Part shown: piece by piece, positions 1-7,971 of the stretch | Position numbering within the stretch: position 1 is the stretch's first letter | Layout of the letters: each line of letters opens with the position of its first letter | Assembly: GCA_013152195.1 (NCBI GenBank) | Contig: JAADGU010000093.1 | Span: 1 to 18,664 of the forward strand | DNA length: 18,664 bases | Direction of reading: 5' to 3' | Source of the DNA: Nitrospirota bacterium | GTDB lineage: Bacteria; Nitrospirota; Thermodesulfovibrionia; Thermodesulfovibrionales; JdFR-85 | The notes under the pieces: model-generated | Seen by the model: only the letters and a program-made list of their open reading frames with translations | Database searches by the model: none | What the model was told of the DNA's origin: nothing | Program-made: the position numbers and the translations under genes

Positions 1-1013
1 GGATAGAGCTGAAGGCCCTCGAGTATGCCCTTCAGCCTGTTTAGCATGTAGTCTACAAGGATTGTGCTGTCAGGTATTATTACCCTCTCAACTGAGGAGT
101 GCGATATATCCCTCTCATGCCATAAGGGTATGTTCTCAAGGGCTGCCATGGAATTAGTCCTTACAATGCGGGCAAGACCCGAGAGGTTTTCACTCCCAAC
201 TGGGTTTCGTTTATGTGGCATTGCAGAGGAGCCTTTCTGCCCCACTGTAAAGGGCTCTTCTGCCTCCAGGACCTCTGTCCTCTGGAGGTGCCTTATCTCC
301 ACTGCAATCTTCTCCATGCAGGCAGCCACGATGGCAAGGGTGGAGAGATACTCGGCATGCCTGTCCCTCTGCACCACCTGCGTGGCAACAGGCTCTGGTT
401 TTAACCCAAGCCTTGAAAGTACCATTTCCTCGATTTGAGGCGGGATGTTGGAGAATGTTCCCACAGCCCCTGAGAGCTTGCCGGCAGAGATTACATCCCT
501 GGCCCTTTTCATCCTTTCGAGGTTGCGCTTCATGTCTTCATGCCAGAGGGCAAATTTGAGCCCAAAGGTCATTGGTTCCGCGTGAATGCCATGACTGCGG
601 CCCATACAGGGTGTATCCTTGTGCCTGTATGCCTGCTCTTTAAGGACGCTGAGGAGCGTTTTGATATCATTGATGATGATATCTGCTGCATCACGCATCA
701 GCAGGGCAAGGGCTGTGTCAAGTATATCCGATGATGTCAGCCCCTTATGAATATAGCGGGCCTCAGGCCCTACATGTTCGGATACCGAGGTGAGAAAGGC
801 GATTACATCATGTTTGACAGTGGCCTCTATCTCGTCGATCCTCTCTGTATCAAATCCAGCCTTCTCCTTAATGACGCTGAGGGCGTCCTGCGGGATTTCC
901 CCCATCTCTGCCCATGCCTCGCAGGCGGCTATCTCCACCTCAAGCCATTTCCTGTATTTGCTCTCAAGGGTCCAAATCCTCTCCATTGCCTTCCGCGAGT
1001 ATCGTGGTATCAT
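1..1013 (-). CDS. purB: Adenylosuccinate lyase, N-terminal part (runs off the window)
   Basis: The product cleaves SAICAR to AICAR and adenylosuccinate to AMP in cytoplasmic purine synthesis. About 337 codons are present, of roughly 430 usual in the family, and the C-terminus lies beyond position 1. The reading frame starts MIPRYSRKAMERIW. Seen motifs are the TSSDILDTA segment, GRSHGIHAEPMTFG with the catalytic-type His, and the fumarase/aspartase signature GSSAMPHKRNP holding the mobile catalytic Ser loop. ATG at 1013-1011 is preceded by a GGAGG ribosome site (1022-1026, minus strand). Its neighbour is divergent, so it is probably the first gene of its own transcript. Identification is firm; only the 3' end is missing. 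Confidence 0.96.
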   Translation of the reverse strand, partial: MIPRYSRKAMERIWTLESKYRKWLEVEIAACEAWAEMGEIPQDALSVIKEKAGFDTERIDEIEATVKHDVIAFLTSVSEHVGPEARYIHKGLTSSDILDTALALLMRDAADIIINDIKTLLSVLKEQAYRHKDTPCMGRSHGIHAEPMTFGLKFALWHEDMKRNLERMKRARDVISAGKLSGAVGTFSNIPPQIEEMVLSRLGLKPEPVATQVVQRDRHAEYLSTLAIVAACMEKIAVEIRHLQRTEVLEAEEPFTVGQKGSSAMPHKRNPVGSENLSGLARIVRTNSMAALENIPLWHERDISHSSVERVIIPDSTILVDYMLNRLKGILEGLQLY

Positions 1014-1066
1014 TTTACCTGTCCTCCATCCTTCGACTCTGTTTTTTTTGTGAAAACGGAGCCTAT

Positions 1067-1096
1067 ATTTTACAGGTTGTGTGCGGTGTTTGACAA
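1067..1096 (-). promoter_or_regulatory. Putative sigma-70 promoter of purB
   Basis: On the minus strand a -35 hexamer TTGTCA (1096-1091, 5/6 match) and a -10 hexamer TAAAAT (1072-1067, 5/6) are separated by 18 bp. Transcription would begin near 1060, leaving a ~47-nt leader with the GGAGG site before purB. The -35 overlaps the -35 of the divergent promoter. Inferred from consensus match only. Confidence 0.5.
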
Positions 1097-1119
1097 ACCA
1101 GGATGAGGGGGAACAAAAT
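1090..1119 (+). promoter_or_regulatory. Putative sigma-70 promoter of the SH3-protein gene
   Basis: A perfect TTGACA (1090-1095) is followed after 18 bp by CAAAAT (1114-1119, 4/6). It points to the SH3-domain gene; transcription would start near 1126. The -35 shares five bases with the -35 of the opposing purB promoter, so the two may be mutually exclusive. Confidence 0.38.
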
Positions 1120-1166
1120 AAGGGCTTGATATTAGTATGTGCTCTGAGTATATAATTAACATTGTA

Positions 1167-1613
1167 ATGAAAAAGATACTTCTATATGGACTTCTTGTTT
1201 CTTTGATGTTTGCCTTTAATGATTATGCCTTTGCATTGTGTGTTAACGTGCCTGAGGCCAATCTAAGAGGCGGGCCCGGAACCAGATATGAGAAGAGATG
1301 GCTTGTCTTCAAATACACGGCCCTGAAGAAGATAGCCAAACGAAAAGGATGGTATAAAGTTCAGGATGTAGATGGCGATCTGCACTGGATTTATGGGAAG
1401 CTGGTTACCTCTAGGATCAAATGTGCAGCGGTCAAGGTAGATAAGGCTAATGTCAGAAGCGGGCCGGGAACAAGATTTAAAAAGAGCGCCATGAGTCCGG
1501 CTATAAAATATGATTCGTTTAAGGTGATCAGGACAAAAGGGGCATGGGTAAAGGTGGTGGATGAATTTGGTGATAAGGGATGGATACACAGAAAATTGTT
1601 GTGGATTCAGTAA
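1167..1613 (+). CDS. Secreted protein with two bacterial SH3 domains
   Basis: A 148-residue protein with an apparent signal peptide (MKKILLYGLL, hydrophobic core, likely cleavage after DYAFA near residue 23). Two bacterial SH3 repeats of about 60 residues follow, each with the family core: ANLRGGPGTRYEKRW in the first and ANVRSGPGTRFKKSA in the second, and each ending in a W-I-(Y/H)-x-K-L segment. SH3_3-type domains usually bind peptidoglycan or stem peptides, so an envelope role is inferred; no catalytic domain is attached. I prefer ATG 1167 over the in-frame ATG 1137 because it begins a canonical signal peptide. Neither start has a clear Shine-Dalgarno. The gene is monocistronic and converges with the phosphoesterase gene. 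Confidence 0.82.
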   Translation: MKKILLYGLLVSLMFAFNDYAFALCVNVPEANLRGGPGTRYEKRWLVFKYTALKKIAKRKGWYKVQDVDGDLHWIYGKLVTSRIKCAAVKVDKANVRSGPGTRFKKSAMSPAIKYDSFKVIRTKGAWVKVVDEFGDKGWIHRKLLWIQ

Positions 1614-1617
1614 AGTT

Positions 1618-1636
1618 ACCGTGTGCTTAGCACGGT
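1618..1636. terminator. Weak hairpin between convergent genes
   Basis: A 6-bp perfect inverted repeat, ACCGTG (1618-1623) and CACGGT (1631-1636) with a 7-nt loop, lies in the 32-bp gap between the convergent SH3 and phosphoesterase genes. It could serve both strands, but neither side has a proper T-run, so intrinsic termination is doubtful. Confidence 0.3.
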
Positions 1637-1645
1637 TCAGGGTGC

Positions 1646-2371
1646 TCAGATCCCCTTCTCCAGCCTCTCTATCAGGAATTTGGGCAGTCCGGCTTCTCTC
1701 ATCTTCCTTTGGGTCTCTCTGAAGTTGTAGTCAACACGGATTATTTCCACTTCCCCTGCATTCAGGACTGCATAAGCAGCCCTTGGATCCCTGTCCCTTG
1801 GCTGTCCGACACTGCCTGCATTAATTATATACCGTGCAGCCTCTGAGAAGGTTACCCTGTCTTTGTAAAGGATGAGCTCACCTGAGGGGCGCTTTTCCAT
1901 TATAAATGGGGTATGACTATGACCTATCAGGCATATCTTTTGTTCAAAATACCGGAAATTAACCCCTGCATCATTGAGTGTAACTATGTAACGCCACGCT
2001 TCGGGTTCTTTTGGTGTGGAATGAACGAGACAGAGATTATCCTTCTCCATCACCTTCAGTATGTCCAGTTTTCCAAGAAATTCAAGGTGTTCCCCTGTTA
2101 TATGCTCTATTGTCCACTGCACAGCTGCCCTGGCATTTTCATTAAAGCGGTCTAACGGTGTATCCCCGGTAACAGCACGGTCATGATTTCCTGCAAGAAG
2201 GACCAGACACTCTTTTTTAAGCAGCTCAATGCATTCATTCGGATTGGGTCCATATCCGACTGCATCGCCAAGAAAGAGTATCTTTTCAATATTCCTCTTC
2301 CTGATGTCCTCAATTACCGCATACAGTGCCTCAAGGTTGGAGTGGACATCCGAGATTACAGCGTACAGCAT
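1646..2371 (-). CDS. Calcineurin-like metallophosphoesterase (YfcE/MJ0936-like family)
   Basis: A 241-residue cytoplasmic protein with the full set of dinuclear metallophosphoesterase motifs: D8-x-H10, GD at 35-36, GNHD at 61-64, H117, and GHSH at 150-153. The NAGSVGQPRDRD segment (184-195) is typical of the single-domain bacterial family related to YfcE and MJ0936. Members hydrolyse phosphodiester or phosphomonoester bonds, but the physiological substrate cannot be told from sequence. It is the last gene of the glk-lepA-rib-nusB run, 2 bp after nusB, so it is presumably cotranscribed. All metal ligands appear intact. Confidence 0.9.
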   Translation of the reverse strand: MLYAVISDVHSNLEALYAVIEDIRKRNIEKILFLGDAVGYGPNPNECIELLKKECLVLLAGNHDRAVTGDTPLDRFNENARAAVQWTIEHITGEHLEFLGKLDILKVMEKDNLCLVHSTPKEPEAWRYIVTLNDAGVNFRYFEQKICLIGHSHTPFIMEKRPSGELILYKDRVTFSEAARYIINAGSVGQPRDRDPRAAYAVLNAGEVEIIRVDYNFRETQRKMREAGLPKFLIERLEKGI

Positions 2372-2373
2372 CT

Positions 2374-2790
2374 TCAGTGCATCCTCTTCTTCAGTTTCTT
2401 TGCAATCCTGTCCAGCAGGCCGTTGATAAATGAAGATGACTCTTTGGCAGAAAACTTCTTTGCGATCTCTATGGCCTCGTTCAGGGTAACGGCGGCAGGG
2501 ACATCGTTTTTGTAAAGAAGTTCGTATGTAGCAAACCTCAGTATGTTCCTGTCAACTGCAGCCATCCTTTTCATCTCCCAGTGTTCGGCCACAGACTTTA
2601 TTAATGAATCTATTTGGGCAAGATTTTTGAGGGTGCCGCGGACAAGTTCCTCGGTAAATGCCTTTACATCATCAGGTGCAGGATTTTCCTTCCAGAAGGC
2701 CTCAAAGTTCAATCTGTCAGGAGTGTCTTTTGTCAGGTCACATTGATATAGTATCTGCAGGGCATATTCCCTTGCCTTTCTTCTTTTCAT
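2374..2790 (-). CDS. nusB: Transcription antitermination factor NusB
   Basis: A 138-residue all-helical NusB-family protein. The N-terminal RRKAREYALQILYQCD and the C-terminal segment VTLNEAIEIAKKFSAKES followed by FINGLLD are family hallmarks, and the length is normal. NusB binds NusE (ribosomal protein S10) and boxA RNA to promote antitermination in rRNA operons. The gene begins 3 bp after the end of ribH, and the ribH-nusB pairing is very common in bacteria. The start has no competing alternative. Confidence 0.96.
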   Translation of the reverse strand: MKRRKAREYALQILYQCDLTKDTPDRLNFEAFWKENPAPDDVKAFTEELVRGTLKNLAQIDSLIKSVAEHWEMKRMAAVDRNILRFATYELLYKNDVPAAVTLNEAIEIAKKFSAKESSSFINGLLDRIAKKLKKRMH

Positions 2791-2793
2791 AAT

Positions 2794-3255
2794 CTATAGT
2801 TTCTTCATCAGATCGGCCATCTCCAGGGCTGTCATTGCAGCATCCCAGCCTTTATTGCCGGCCTTTGAACCTGCACGTTCAATGGCCTGCTCAATTGTAT
2901 CTGATGTTATTACCCCAAATGAAACAGGGACCCCCGTCTCCATGCTGGCAACGGCAATACCCTTTGATGCCTCAGCAGCCACATAGTCGAAATGAGGGGT
3001 TGAGCCCCTTATAATAGTGCCGAGGGCTATAATTGCATTATATTTACCCTTTTGAGCCAGCTTCTTTACAATTATTGGCAGCTCAAACGCCCCGGGCACC
3101 CGCACCAGGTCAATATCCTCTGCTGATGTGCCATGTCTCTTCAGTGCATCAATGGCTCCTTCTGTCAGTTTGCTGGTGATAAAATCATTAAAACGGCTTG
3201 TTATAATACAGAACTTCAGGCCCTTGCCACTTAGTTCACCTTCATAAATATTCAT
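2794..3255 (-). CDS. ribH: 6,7-dimethyl-8-ribityllumazine synthase
   Basis: A 153-residue lumazine synthase, which condenses 5-amino-6-ribitylamino-uracil with 3,4-dihydroxy-2-butanone 4-phosphate. Visible motifs are SRFN (20-23), PGAFELP (54-60), the loop ALGTIIRGSTPHFDY with catalytic-type His88, and FGVIT (113-117). Length and motif order match the icosahedral-type enzymes. A GGAGG ribosome site sits 6 bp before ATG 3255. It lies downstream of ribBA, separated by a 75-bp gap holding a repeat-like sequence. The symbol ribH is used in the E. coli sense. Confidence 0.97.
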   Translation of the reverse strand: MNIYEGELSGKGLKFCIITSRFNDFITSKLTEGAIDALKRHGTSAEDIDLVRVPGAFELPIIVKKLAQKGKYNAIIALGTIIRGSTPHFDYVAAEASKGIAVASMETGVPVSFGVITSDTIEQAIERAGSKAGNKGWDAAMTALEMADLMKKL

Positions 3256-3271
3256 AAAAAACCTCCATTTA

Positions 3272-3291
3272 GGATTAACGATTGCCGATTT
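3272..3291. repeat. 20-bp copy of a repeat also present between nuoA and nuoB
   Basis: The ribBA-ribH gap contains a 20-mer beginning GGATTAACGATTG that matches 18 of 20 bases of 15653-15672 in the nuoA-nuoB gap (differences at the 6th and 14th base-equivalents). The shared unit is built from GATTNNC steps of about 7 bp. This suggests a small dispersed intergenic repeat, though two copies in one window are limited evidence. Confidence 0.4.
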
Positions 3292-3330
3292 GAAGAATAA
3301 GCAAGTTTATTTGACAGTCACCAATCATTA

Positions 3331-4548
3331 TCAAACTTTCTCAAGCAGGTGGCCGAGTTTCTTCTTTTTCGTCTTCAGGTAGGCACGATTCTTTTCCCCC
3401 GGCTTTACTTCAACAGGTATGCGTTCAACCACCTGCAGGCCATAGCCCTCAAGCCCCACTATCTTGCGTGGATTGTTTGTTATCAGCCTGATCTTCTTCA
3501 CTCCTGTATCAACGAGTATCTGGGCACCAATTCCATAATCTCTCAGGTCCGGCTTGAAGCCGAGCTTTATGTTTGCCTCAACAGTGTCAAGCCCTTCGTC
3601 CTGAAGGACATACGCGCGAAGTTTGTTGGCGAGTCCTATCCCCCGGCCTTCCTGTCTCATATAAAGTATAACCCCTTTACCGGCCTCTTCCACTATCTTC
3701 ATGGCTGAATGGAGCTGGTCTCCACAATCACACCTTTTTGAACCAAATACATCGCCTGTGAGGCACTCGGAATGGACTCTTACGAGTGTTGGTTCTTCGG
3801 GGGTTATGTCTCCTTTTACAAGGGCGAGATGCACATTGCTGTCAACCATGTTTTCATATACAATCGCCTTGAAGTCTCCACCGTATGATGTCGGGAGTTT
3901 TACCTCTGCCACCCTCTTTACGAGTGTTTCTTTACGCATGCGGTGTTCAATAAGGTCTTTGACGGTTATGATCTTCAGTTTATGTTCCCTGGCAAACTCC
4001 ATTAACTGTGGCACACGTGCCATGGTGCCGTCCTCGTTCATTATTTCACAAATGACCCCCGCATGGTAAAGTCCGGCGAGTCTGGCAAGGTCTACGGAAC
4101 CCTCTGTCTGACCCGCCCTCTGCAGCACCCCTCCAGGTTTGGACCTGAGAGGAAAGATATGGCCTGGCTTAACAATGTCTTCAGGCCCTGACTTCGGGTT
4201 TATGGCAGTAAGGATTGTGGTTGCCCTGTCATGGGCTGAAATGCCGGTAGTTACACCCCTCTTGGCCTCAATGGATACGGTGAAGGCAGTTCCATAGGGG
4301 GAGGAGTTTGTGTTGGTCATCATGGGGAGTTGAAGCTCGTCTATCCTCTCCGGAGTAAGACTGAGGCATATCAGACCCCTGCCATATTTTGCCATAAAGT
4401 TTATGGTTTCAGGAGTCACCTTTTCTGCTGCTATGCAGAGGTCCCCTTCGTTTTCCCTGTCCTCATCGTCAACGAGGATAATAATCTTTCCCTGCCTGAT
4501 ATCTTCAATGGCCTCTTCTATGGTGTTAAACTTGTACTTGCTTCTCAT
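3331..4548 (-). CDS. ribBA: Bifunctional 3,4-dihydroxy-2-butanone-4-phosphate synthase / GTP cyclohydrolase II
   Basis: A 405-residue fusion that supplies both precursor branches of riboflavin: RibB makes dihydroxybutanone phosphate from ribulose 5-phosphate, and RibA opens GTP. The RibB half (about 5-204) has the acidic metal loop DDEDRENEGDL (27-37) and GHIFPLR (129-135). The RibA half (about 207-400) has zinc ligands C262, C273 and C275 in ECLTGDVFGSKRCDCG, and RQEGRGIGL (298-306). Both halves look catalytically complete. A strong AAAGGAGG site lies 4 bp before the ATG. It is 33 bp downstream of ribE and 75 bp upstream of ribH, so almost certainly in the same transcript. Confidence 0.97.
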   Translation of the reverse strand: MRSKYKFNTIEEAIEDIRQGKIIILVDDEDRENEGDLCIAAEKVTPETINFMAKYGRGLICLSLTPERIDELQLPMMTNTNSSPYGTAFTVSIEAKRGVTTGISAHDRATTILTAINPKSGPEDIVKPGHIFPLRSKPGGVLQRAGQTEGSVDLARLAGLYHAGVICEIMNEDGTMARVPQLMEFAREHKLKIITVKDLIEHRMRKETLVKRVAEVKLPTSYGGDFKAIVYENMVDSNVHLALVKGDITPEEPTLVRVHSECLTGDVFGSKRCDCGDQLHSAMKIVEEAGKGVILYMRQEGRGIGLANKLRAYVLQDEGLDTVEANIKLGFKPDLRDYGIGAQILVDTGVKKIRLITNNPRKIVGLEGYGLQVVERIPVEVKPGEKNRAYLKTKKKKLGHLLEKV

Positions 4549-4581
4549 CCTGCCTCCTTTATTTGTTCATGTTATCTTTTT

Positions 4582-5229
4582 TTAAATAAATCCGGATTTG
4601 CCCAGAATTGTTAACAGTTTATCATCTTTCCCTTCCGTGGCAGGGCTGTGGAGAAGTTTGGCCACATACTTGCCCAGTATATCAACTTCAAGGTTAACAG
4701 TGTCATCAACCCCCTTTTGTGCTATTGTGGTGATATTTTCAGTATGAGGAATGATTACCACAGTAAAAGAGTTTGTTTCGATATCCACAACAGTGAGGCT
4801 GATGCCATCGATTGCAACGGAGCCTTTCTTTACGATGTATTTCGTTATCTCTTCAGTTGCCCTTATCTCTACCTCTATAGTATTTCCAATCCGATTTTTG
4901 CGTCTGATGCTGCCCACTCCGTCAATATGTCCGGTTACAAAATGTCCGCCAAGTCTGTCCGATGGCCTGAGAGCGGGTTCAAGATTAACTCGGTCACCTT
5001 TTTTAAGTTGGCCGATATTTGAGGTCTTCAGTGTTTCTGCCGAGAGATCAAATTGCATCATCCCCTGTTGCAGGGCTGTAATTGTAAGACATACACCGTT
5101 TACAGAGATGCTGTCACCAATATCTGAACTCCGTGCAACCTGTTCGGAGAGTATTTCAATGTGGGCAACCCTGCCTTTTTTGTTAATCACCGAGACCGTG
5201 CCCATCTCCTGAATAATCCCTGTAAACAT
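4582..5229 (-). CDS. ribE: Riboflavin synthase (alpha chain)
   Basis: A 215-residue riboflavin synthase that dismutates two lumazine molecules to riboflavin. It has the internally duplicated lumazine-binding barrel. The first repeat starts MFTGII and contains VNGVCLT (43-49). The second starts at GGHFVTGHIDG (94-104) and contains DGISLTV (141-147). The tail after about residue 195 is a short charged extension. It follows the small membrane protein with only a 2-bp gap. In some nomenclatures this gene is called ribC. No ribD (deaminase/reductase) is in the window, so that step must be encoded elsewhere. Confidence 0.96.
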   Translation of the reverse strand: MFTGIIQEMGTVSVINKKGRVAHIEILSEQVARSSDIGDSISVNGVCLTITALQQGMMQFDLSAETLKTSNIGQLKKGDRVNLEPALRPSDRLGGHFVTGHIDGVGSIRRKNRIGNTIEVEIRATEEITKYIVKKGSVAIDGISLTVVDIETNSFTVVIIPHTENITTIAQKGVDDTVNLEVDILGKYVAKLLHSPATEGKDDKLLTILGKSGFI

Positions 5230-5231
5230 CC

Positions 5232-5576
5232 CTACTCCTCAACCTCGACTTTAAAGTCAATCGGTACCTGATAATATCCGGCAAGGTCTACCACTTCAGA
5301 CCAGGATGTGGATATCCTTACCCGTCTATCCGTGATATCCACATATATGTCTGAGGGTTTGACCGGTATCTCCAGGGAACGGGCTTCCGCATAGACGAGG
5401 TCCCTGTAACGGTCAGGCTTGCTGTAGCTAAGTCTTGCAATGGCCCTTGCCTCAGATTTCAAGGTAAAATAACGATAGTACGGTATAGTAAACTGATATC
5501 CGATATAAACAGAAACTATAAGAAGGATAATACATAAAACCGGTTTTATGTTTCCTCTTTCATTTCTGATATTCAT
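5232..5576 (-). CDS. Small single-pass membrane protein, DUF4845-like
   Basis: A 114-residue protein starting MNIRNERGNIK. One hydrophobic segment follows at about residues 12-31 (PVLCIILLIVSVYIGYQF), then a polar C-terminal domain of about 80 residues rich in beta-type segments, ending VEVEE. I chose the ATG at 5576 because it overlaps the lepB stop as ATGA. An upstream in-frame ATG at 5630 would sit inside lepB. Topology is probably N-in with the C-terminal domain outside. Size, architecture and position directly after lepB resemble the DUF4845 proteins that follow lepA-lepB in many proteobacteria; that is inference from context, not a firm family assignment. Function is unknown. Confidence 0.75.
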   Translation of the reverse strand: MNIRNERGNIKPVLCIILLIVSVYIGYQFTIPYYRYFTLKSEARAIARLSYSKPDRYRDLVYAEARSLEIPVKPSDIYVDITDRRVRISTSWSEVVDLAGYYQVPIDFKVEVEE

Positions 5577-6184
5577 TTGACTAGTTTCCCTATCCTGTTT
5601 AGCCTGGGACGATGCCGGTTGCTGTCCCATGACCAGTATATAATAAATGCCTTTCCTTTGACAGCACTGAGGTCAACAAAACCCCAGTATCTGCTGTCAT
5701 AGCTCTGGTCGCGATTGTCCCCCATCACAAATAGTTTGCCCTTTGGGACATACAGGGGGCCGAAATTGTCTCTTACATCCATGCCAATGGACCTTATGTC
5801 ATTGTCAGTGTGCTGAATGTATGGCTCGTTAAGGGGCTTGCCGTTTACATAAACTATCTTGTTTCTGCCCTCAACCACGTCGCCTCCAATACCGATTACC
5901 CTCTTTATAAAGTCCCGGTCAGGGTCCTGTGGATACTTGAATACCACAACATCTCCCCTTTGAGGCTCTCTGAATACCAGCACCCTTGTATCCCTGAAGG
6001 GTATTTTTGTGCCGTAAATGAATTTTGTGACCAGGATGTGATCACCGACGACGAGGGTTGGAATCATTGAGCCTGAAGGTATCTTGAATGCCTGTACAAC
6101 ATAGGCCCTGATAATGAGTGCAAGCAGGAGGGCAGTTATGATTGCCTCGGCATACTCGCGTATTATTCCCTTTTTTTTCTTCAT
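5573..6184 (-). CDS. lepB: Signal peptidase I
   Basis: A 203-residue type I signal peptidase, which removes signal peptides outside the cytoplasmic membrane. One N-terminal TM segment (about 12-32) is followed by the box FKIPSGSMIPTL with nucleophile-equivalent Ser39. Next come DFIKRVIG with general-base-equivalent Lys94, and GDNRDQSYDSR (155-165). These correspond by motif to E. coli Ser90 and Lys145. I start at ATG 6184, which overlaps the lepA stop as ATGA. A longer in-frame ORF from 6316 lies wholly within lepA and would add a non-family N-terminus. The gene also overlaps the next small gene by 4 bp, indicating translational coupling along the run. Confidence 0.95.
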   Translation of the reverse strand: MKKKKGIIREYAEAIITALLLALIIRAYVVQAFKIPSGSMIPTLVVGDHILVTKFIYGTKIPFRDTRVLVFREPQRGDVVVFKYPQDPDRDFIKRVIGIGGDVVEGRNKIVYVNGKPLNEPYIQHTDNDIRSIGMDVRDNFGPLYVPKGKLFVMGDNRDQSYDSRYWGFVDLSAVKGKAFIIYWSWDSNRHRPRLNRIGKLVK

Positions 6185-7971
6185 TCCTGCACCCTCAACA
6201 CGGCAAGAAATGCCTCCTGTGGAACCTCGATCCTTCCAACCTGTTTCATCCTCTTCTTGCCCTCCTTCTGTTTTTCCAGTAGTTTTCTTTTCCTGGAGAT
6301 ATCGCCGCCATAGCACTTTGCAATCACGTCCTTCCTGAGGGCCCTGACACTCTCTCTGGCGATTATCTTGCTTCCTATAGCAGCCTGTATAACCACCTCA
6401 AAGAGTTGTCTCGGGATGACTTTTCTCAGTCTTTCAGCCACTTCTCTTGCCTTGTAATAGGCGTTTTCCCGATGCATTATCAGGCTCAGGGCATCTACCG
6501 GTTCGCCATTCAGCAATATGTCCAGCTTGATCAGGTCTGATTCCCTGTAGCCAATAAACTCGTAATCAAGAGATGCATATCCCTTTGAGAGGGATTTCAG
6601 CCTGTCATAGAAATCCCATAATATTTCGCTCAACGGTAATTCGTAGACAACCTTCAGTCTGTTTGCACTTATATAAGAGAGGTCCTTCTGTGTGCCCCGT
6701 TTTTCCTGGCAGAGGGTGAGTATATTTCCTATAAAATCCTGAGGCACAAAAATAGTTGCATTTACAAAGGGCTCCTCTATCTTAAGTGGCCTTTCCGGCA
6801 TTCCCGACGGGTTATCAATAAGTGACAGGTTTCCGTCCTGGTCAGTTACCCTGTAGACCACTGTTGGCGCTGTGCTTATTATAGAGAGATTAAACTCCCT
6901 CTCAAGTCTCTCCTTGATTATCTCCATGTGGAGCAGCCCGAGGAAGCCGCACCTGAAACCAAAGCCAAGGGCAACCGAGCTTTCAGGTTCGAAGTTGAAG
7001 GAGGCATCATTAAGCCTCAGCTTCTCAAGGGCCTCTCTCAGTAACTCATATTTTGATGATTCCACGGGATAAAAACCACAAAAGACCATTGGCTTTACAT
7101 CCTTGTAACCCGGACAGCGCTTGGCGGCAGGTCTTGATGCGTCTGTGATGGTATCCCCTATACTTGTATCCTGAACATCCTTTATGCCGGCAACAATGTA
7201 ACCAACCTCTCCGGCCGAGAGACTGCTGGTCTTCTTCACTGCTGGTGTGAATACTCCCACATCTGTAACCTCAAATTCCTTTGCCGAGGACATGAGCCTG
7301 ATTCTCATCCCGGGACGTACGGTTCCCTCAAAGACCCGTACAAGCACAATAACGCCCCTGTAACTGTCAAACCAGGAATCAAACATAAGGGCCTTAAGCG
7401 GTGCAGAAATATCTCCTGTTGGAGGAGGGATTTTCTTTACAATTGTCTCAAGGATATCCTCTGTACCACTGCCCTGCTTTGCAGAGGCAAGTATTACATC
7501 GGAGCAGTCAAGTCCAACTACGTCCTCTATCTGCTCTTTCACCCGCTCAGGATCTGCCTGCGGCAGATCAATCTTGTTGATGACAGGGATTAACTCGAGG
7601 TCATTTTCAATGGCAAGATAGGCATTTGCCAGAGTCTGTGCCTCCACCCCCTGAGAGGCGTCAACCACAAGGAGCGCTCCTTCACAGGAGGCAAGGCTGC
7701 GGGAGACTTCATAAGAGAAATCTACGTGACCGGGGGTATCTATGAGATTGAGGATGTAGGTTTCGCCGTCTTTTGCCTTGTAACTCAGTCTTACTGCATG
7801 GGCCTTGATGGTTATGCCCCTCTCCTTTTCAAGGTCCATGGAGTCCAGCACCTGTTCAGACATCTCCCTTTGCGTAAGGGCCCCTGTGAATTCAAGTAAC
7901 CTGTCGGCAAGTGTGGATTTACCGTGGTCTATGTGTGCTATTATTGAAAAATTTCTGATATGTTTAGTCAT
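6181..7971 (-). CDS. lepA: Elongation factor 4 (LepA), ribosomal back-translocase GTPase
   Basis: A 596-residue translational GTPase of normal LepA length. G motifs are in order: AHIDHGKST (12-20), RGITI (51-55), DTPGH (78-82) and NKID (132-135). The C-terminal region contains the LepA-specific stretch near the end (YGGDISRKRKLLEKQKEGKK) and lacks EF-G domain IV, which separates it from EF-G and EF-Tu. The protein acts on stalled or mispositioned ribosomes and in 30S biogenesis. ATG 7971 overlaps the glucokinase stop by one base (TAATG), and the 3' end overlaps lepB. The lepA-lepB pairing is widespread. Confidence 0.97.
   Translation of the reverse strand: MTKHIRNFSIIAHIDHGKSTLADRLLEFTGALTQREMSEQVLDSMDLEKERGITIKAHAVRLSYKAKDGETYILNLIDTPGHVDFSYEVSRSLASCEGALLVVDASQGVEAQTLANAYLAIENDLELIPVINKIDLPQADPERVKEQIEDVVGLDCSDVILASAKQGSGTEDILETIVKKIPPPTGDISAPLKALMFDSWFDSYRGVIVLVRVFEGTVRPGMRIRLMSSAKEFEVTDVGVFTPAVKKTSSLSAGEVGYIVAGIKDVQDTSIGDTITDASRPAAKRCPGYKDVKPMVFCGFYPVESSKYELLREALEKLRLNDASFNFEPESSVALGFGFRCGFLGLLHMEIIKERLEREFNLSIISTAPTVVYRVTDQDGNLSLIDNPSGMPERPLKIEEPFVNATIFVPQDFIGNILTLCQEKRGTQKDLSYISANRLKVVYELPLSEILWDFYDRLKSLSKGYASLDYEFIGYRESDLIKLDILLNGEPVDALSLIMHRENAYYKAREVAERLRKVIPRQLFEVVIQAAIGSKIIARESVRALRKDVIAKCYGGDISRKRKLLEKQKEGKKRMKQVGRIEVPQEAFLAVLRVQE

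Noticed and set aside
1137..1166. Upstream ATG for the SH3 protein
   Set aside because: The ten extra residues precede a canonical signal peptide start and have no better ribosome site.
3256..4581. FMN riboswitch near ribBA or ribH
   Set aside because: The 33-bp and 75-bp gaps are too short for the RFN fold, and the 75-bp gap instead holds a repeat-like sequence.
5577..5630. Longer N-terminus for the small membrane protein (ATG 5630)
   Set aside because: It would overlap lepB by 58 bp with a non-family segment. The ATGA overlap at 5576 is the operon's usual junction.
6185..6316. Longer signal peptidase N-terminus from ATG 6316
   Set aside because: The extra 44 residues are the lepA 3' end read in another frame; the family protein starts at MKKKKG before the TM segment.
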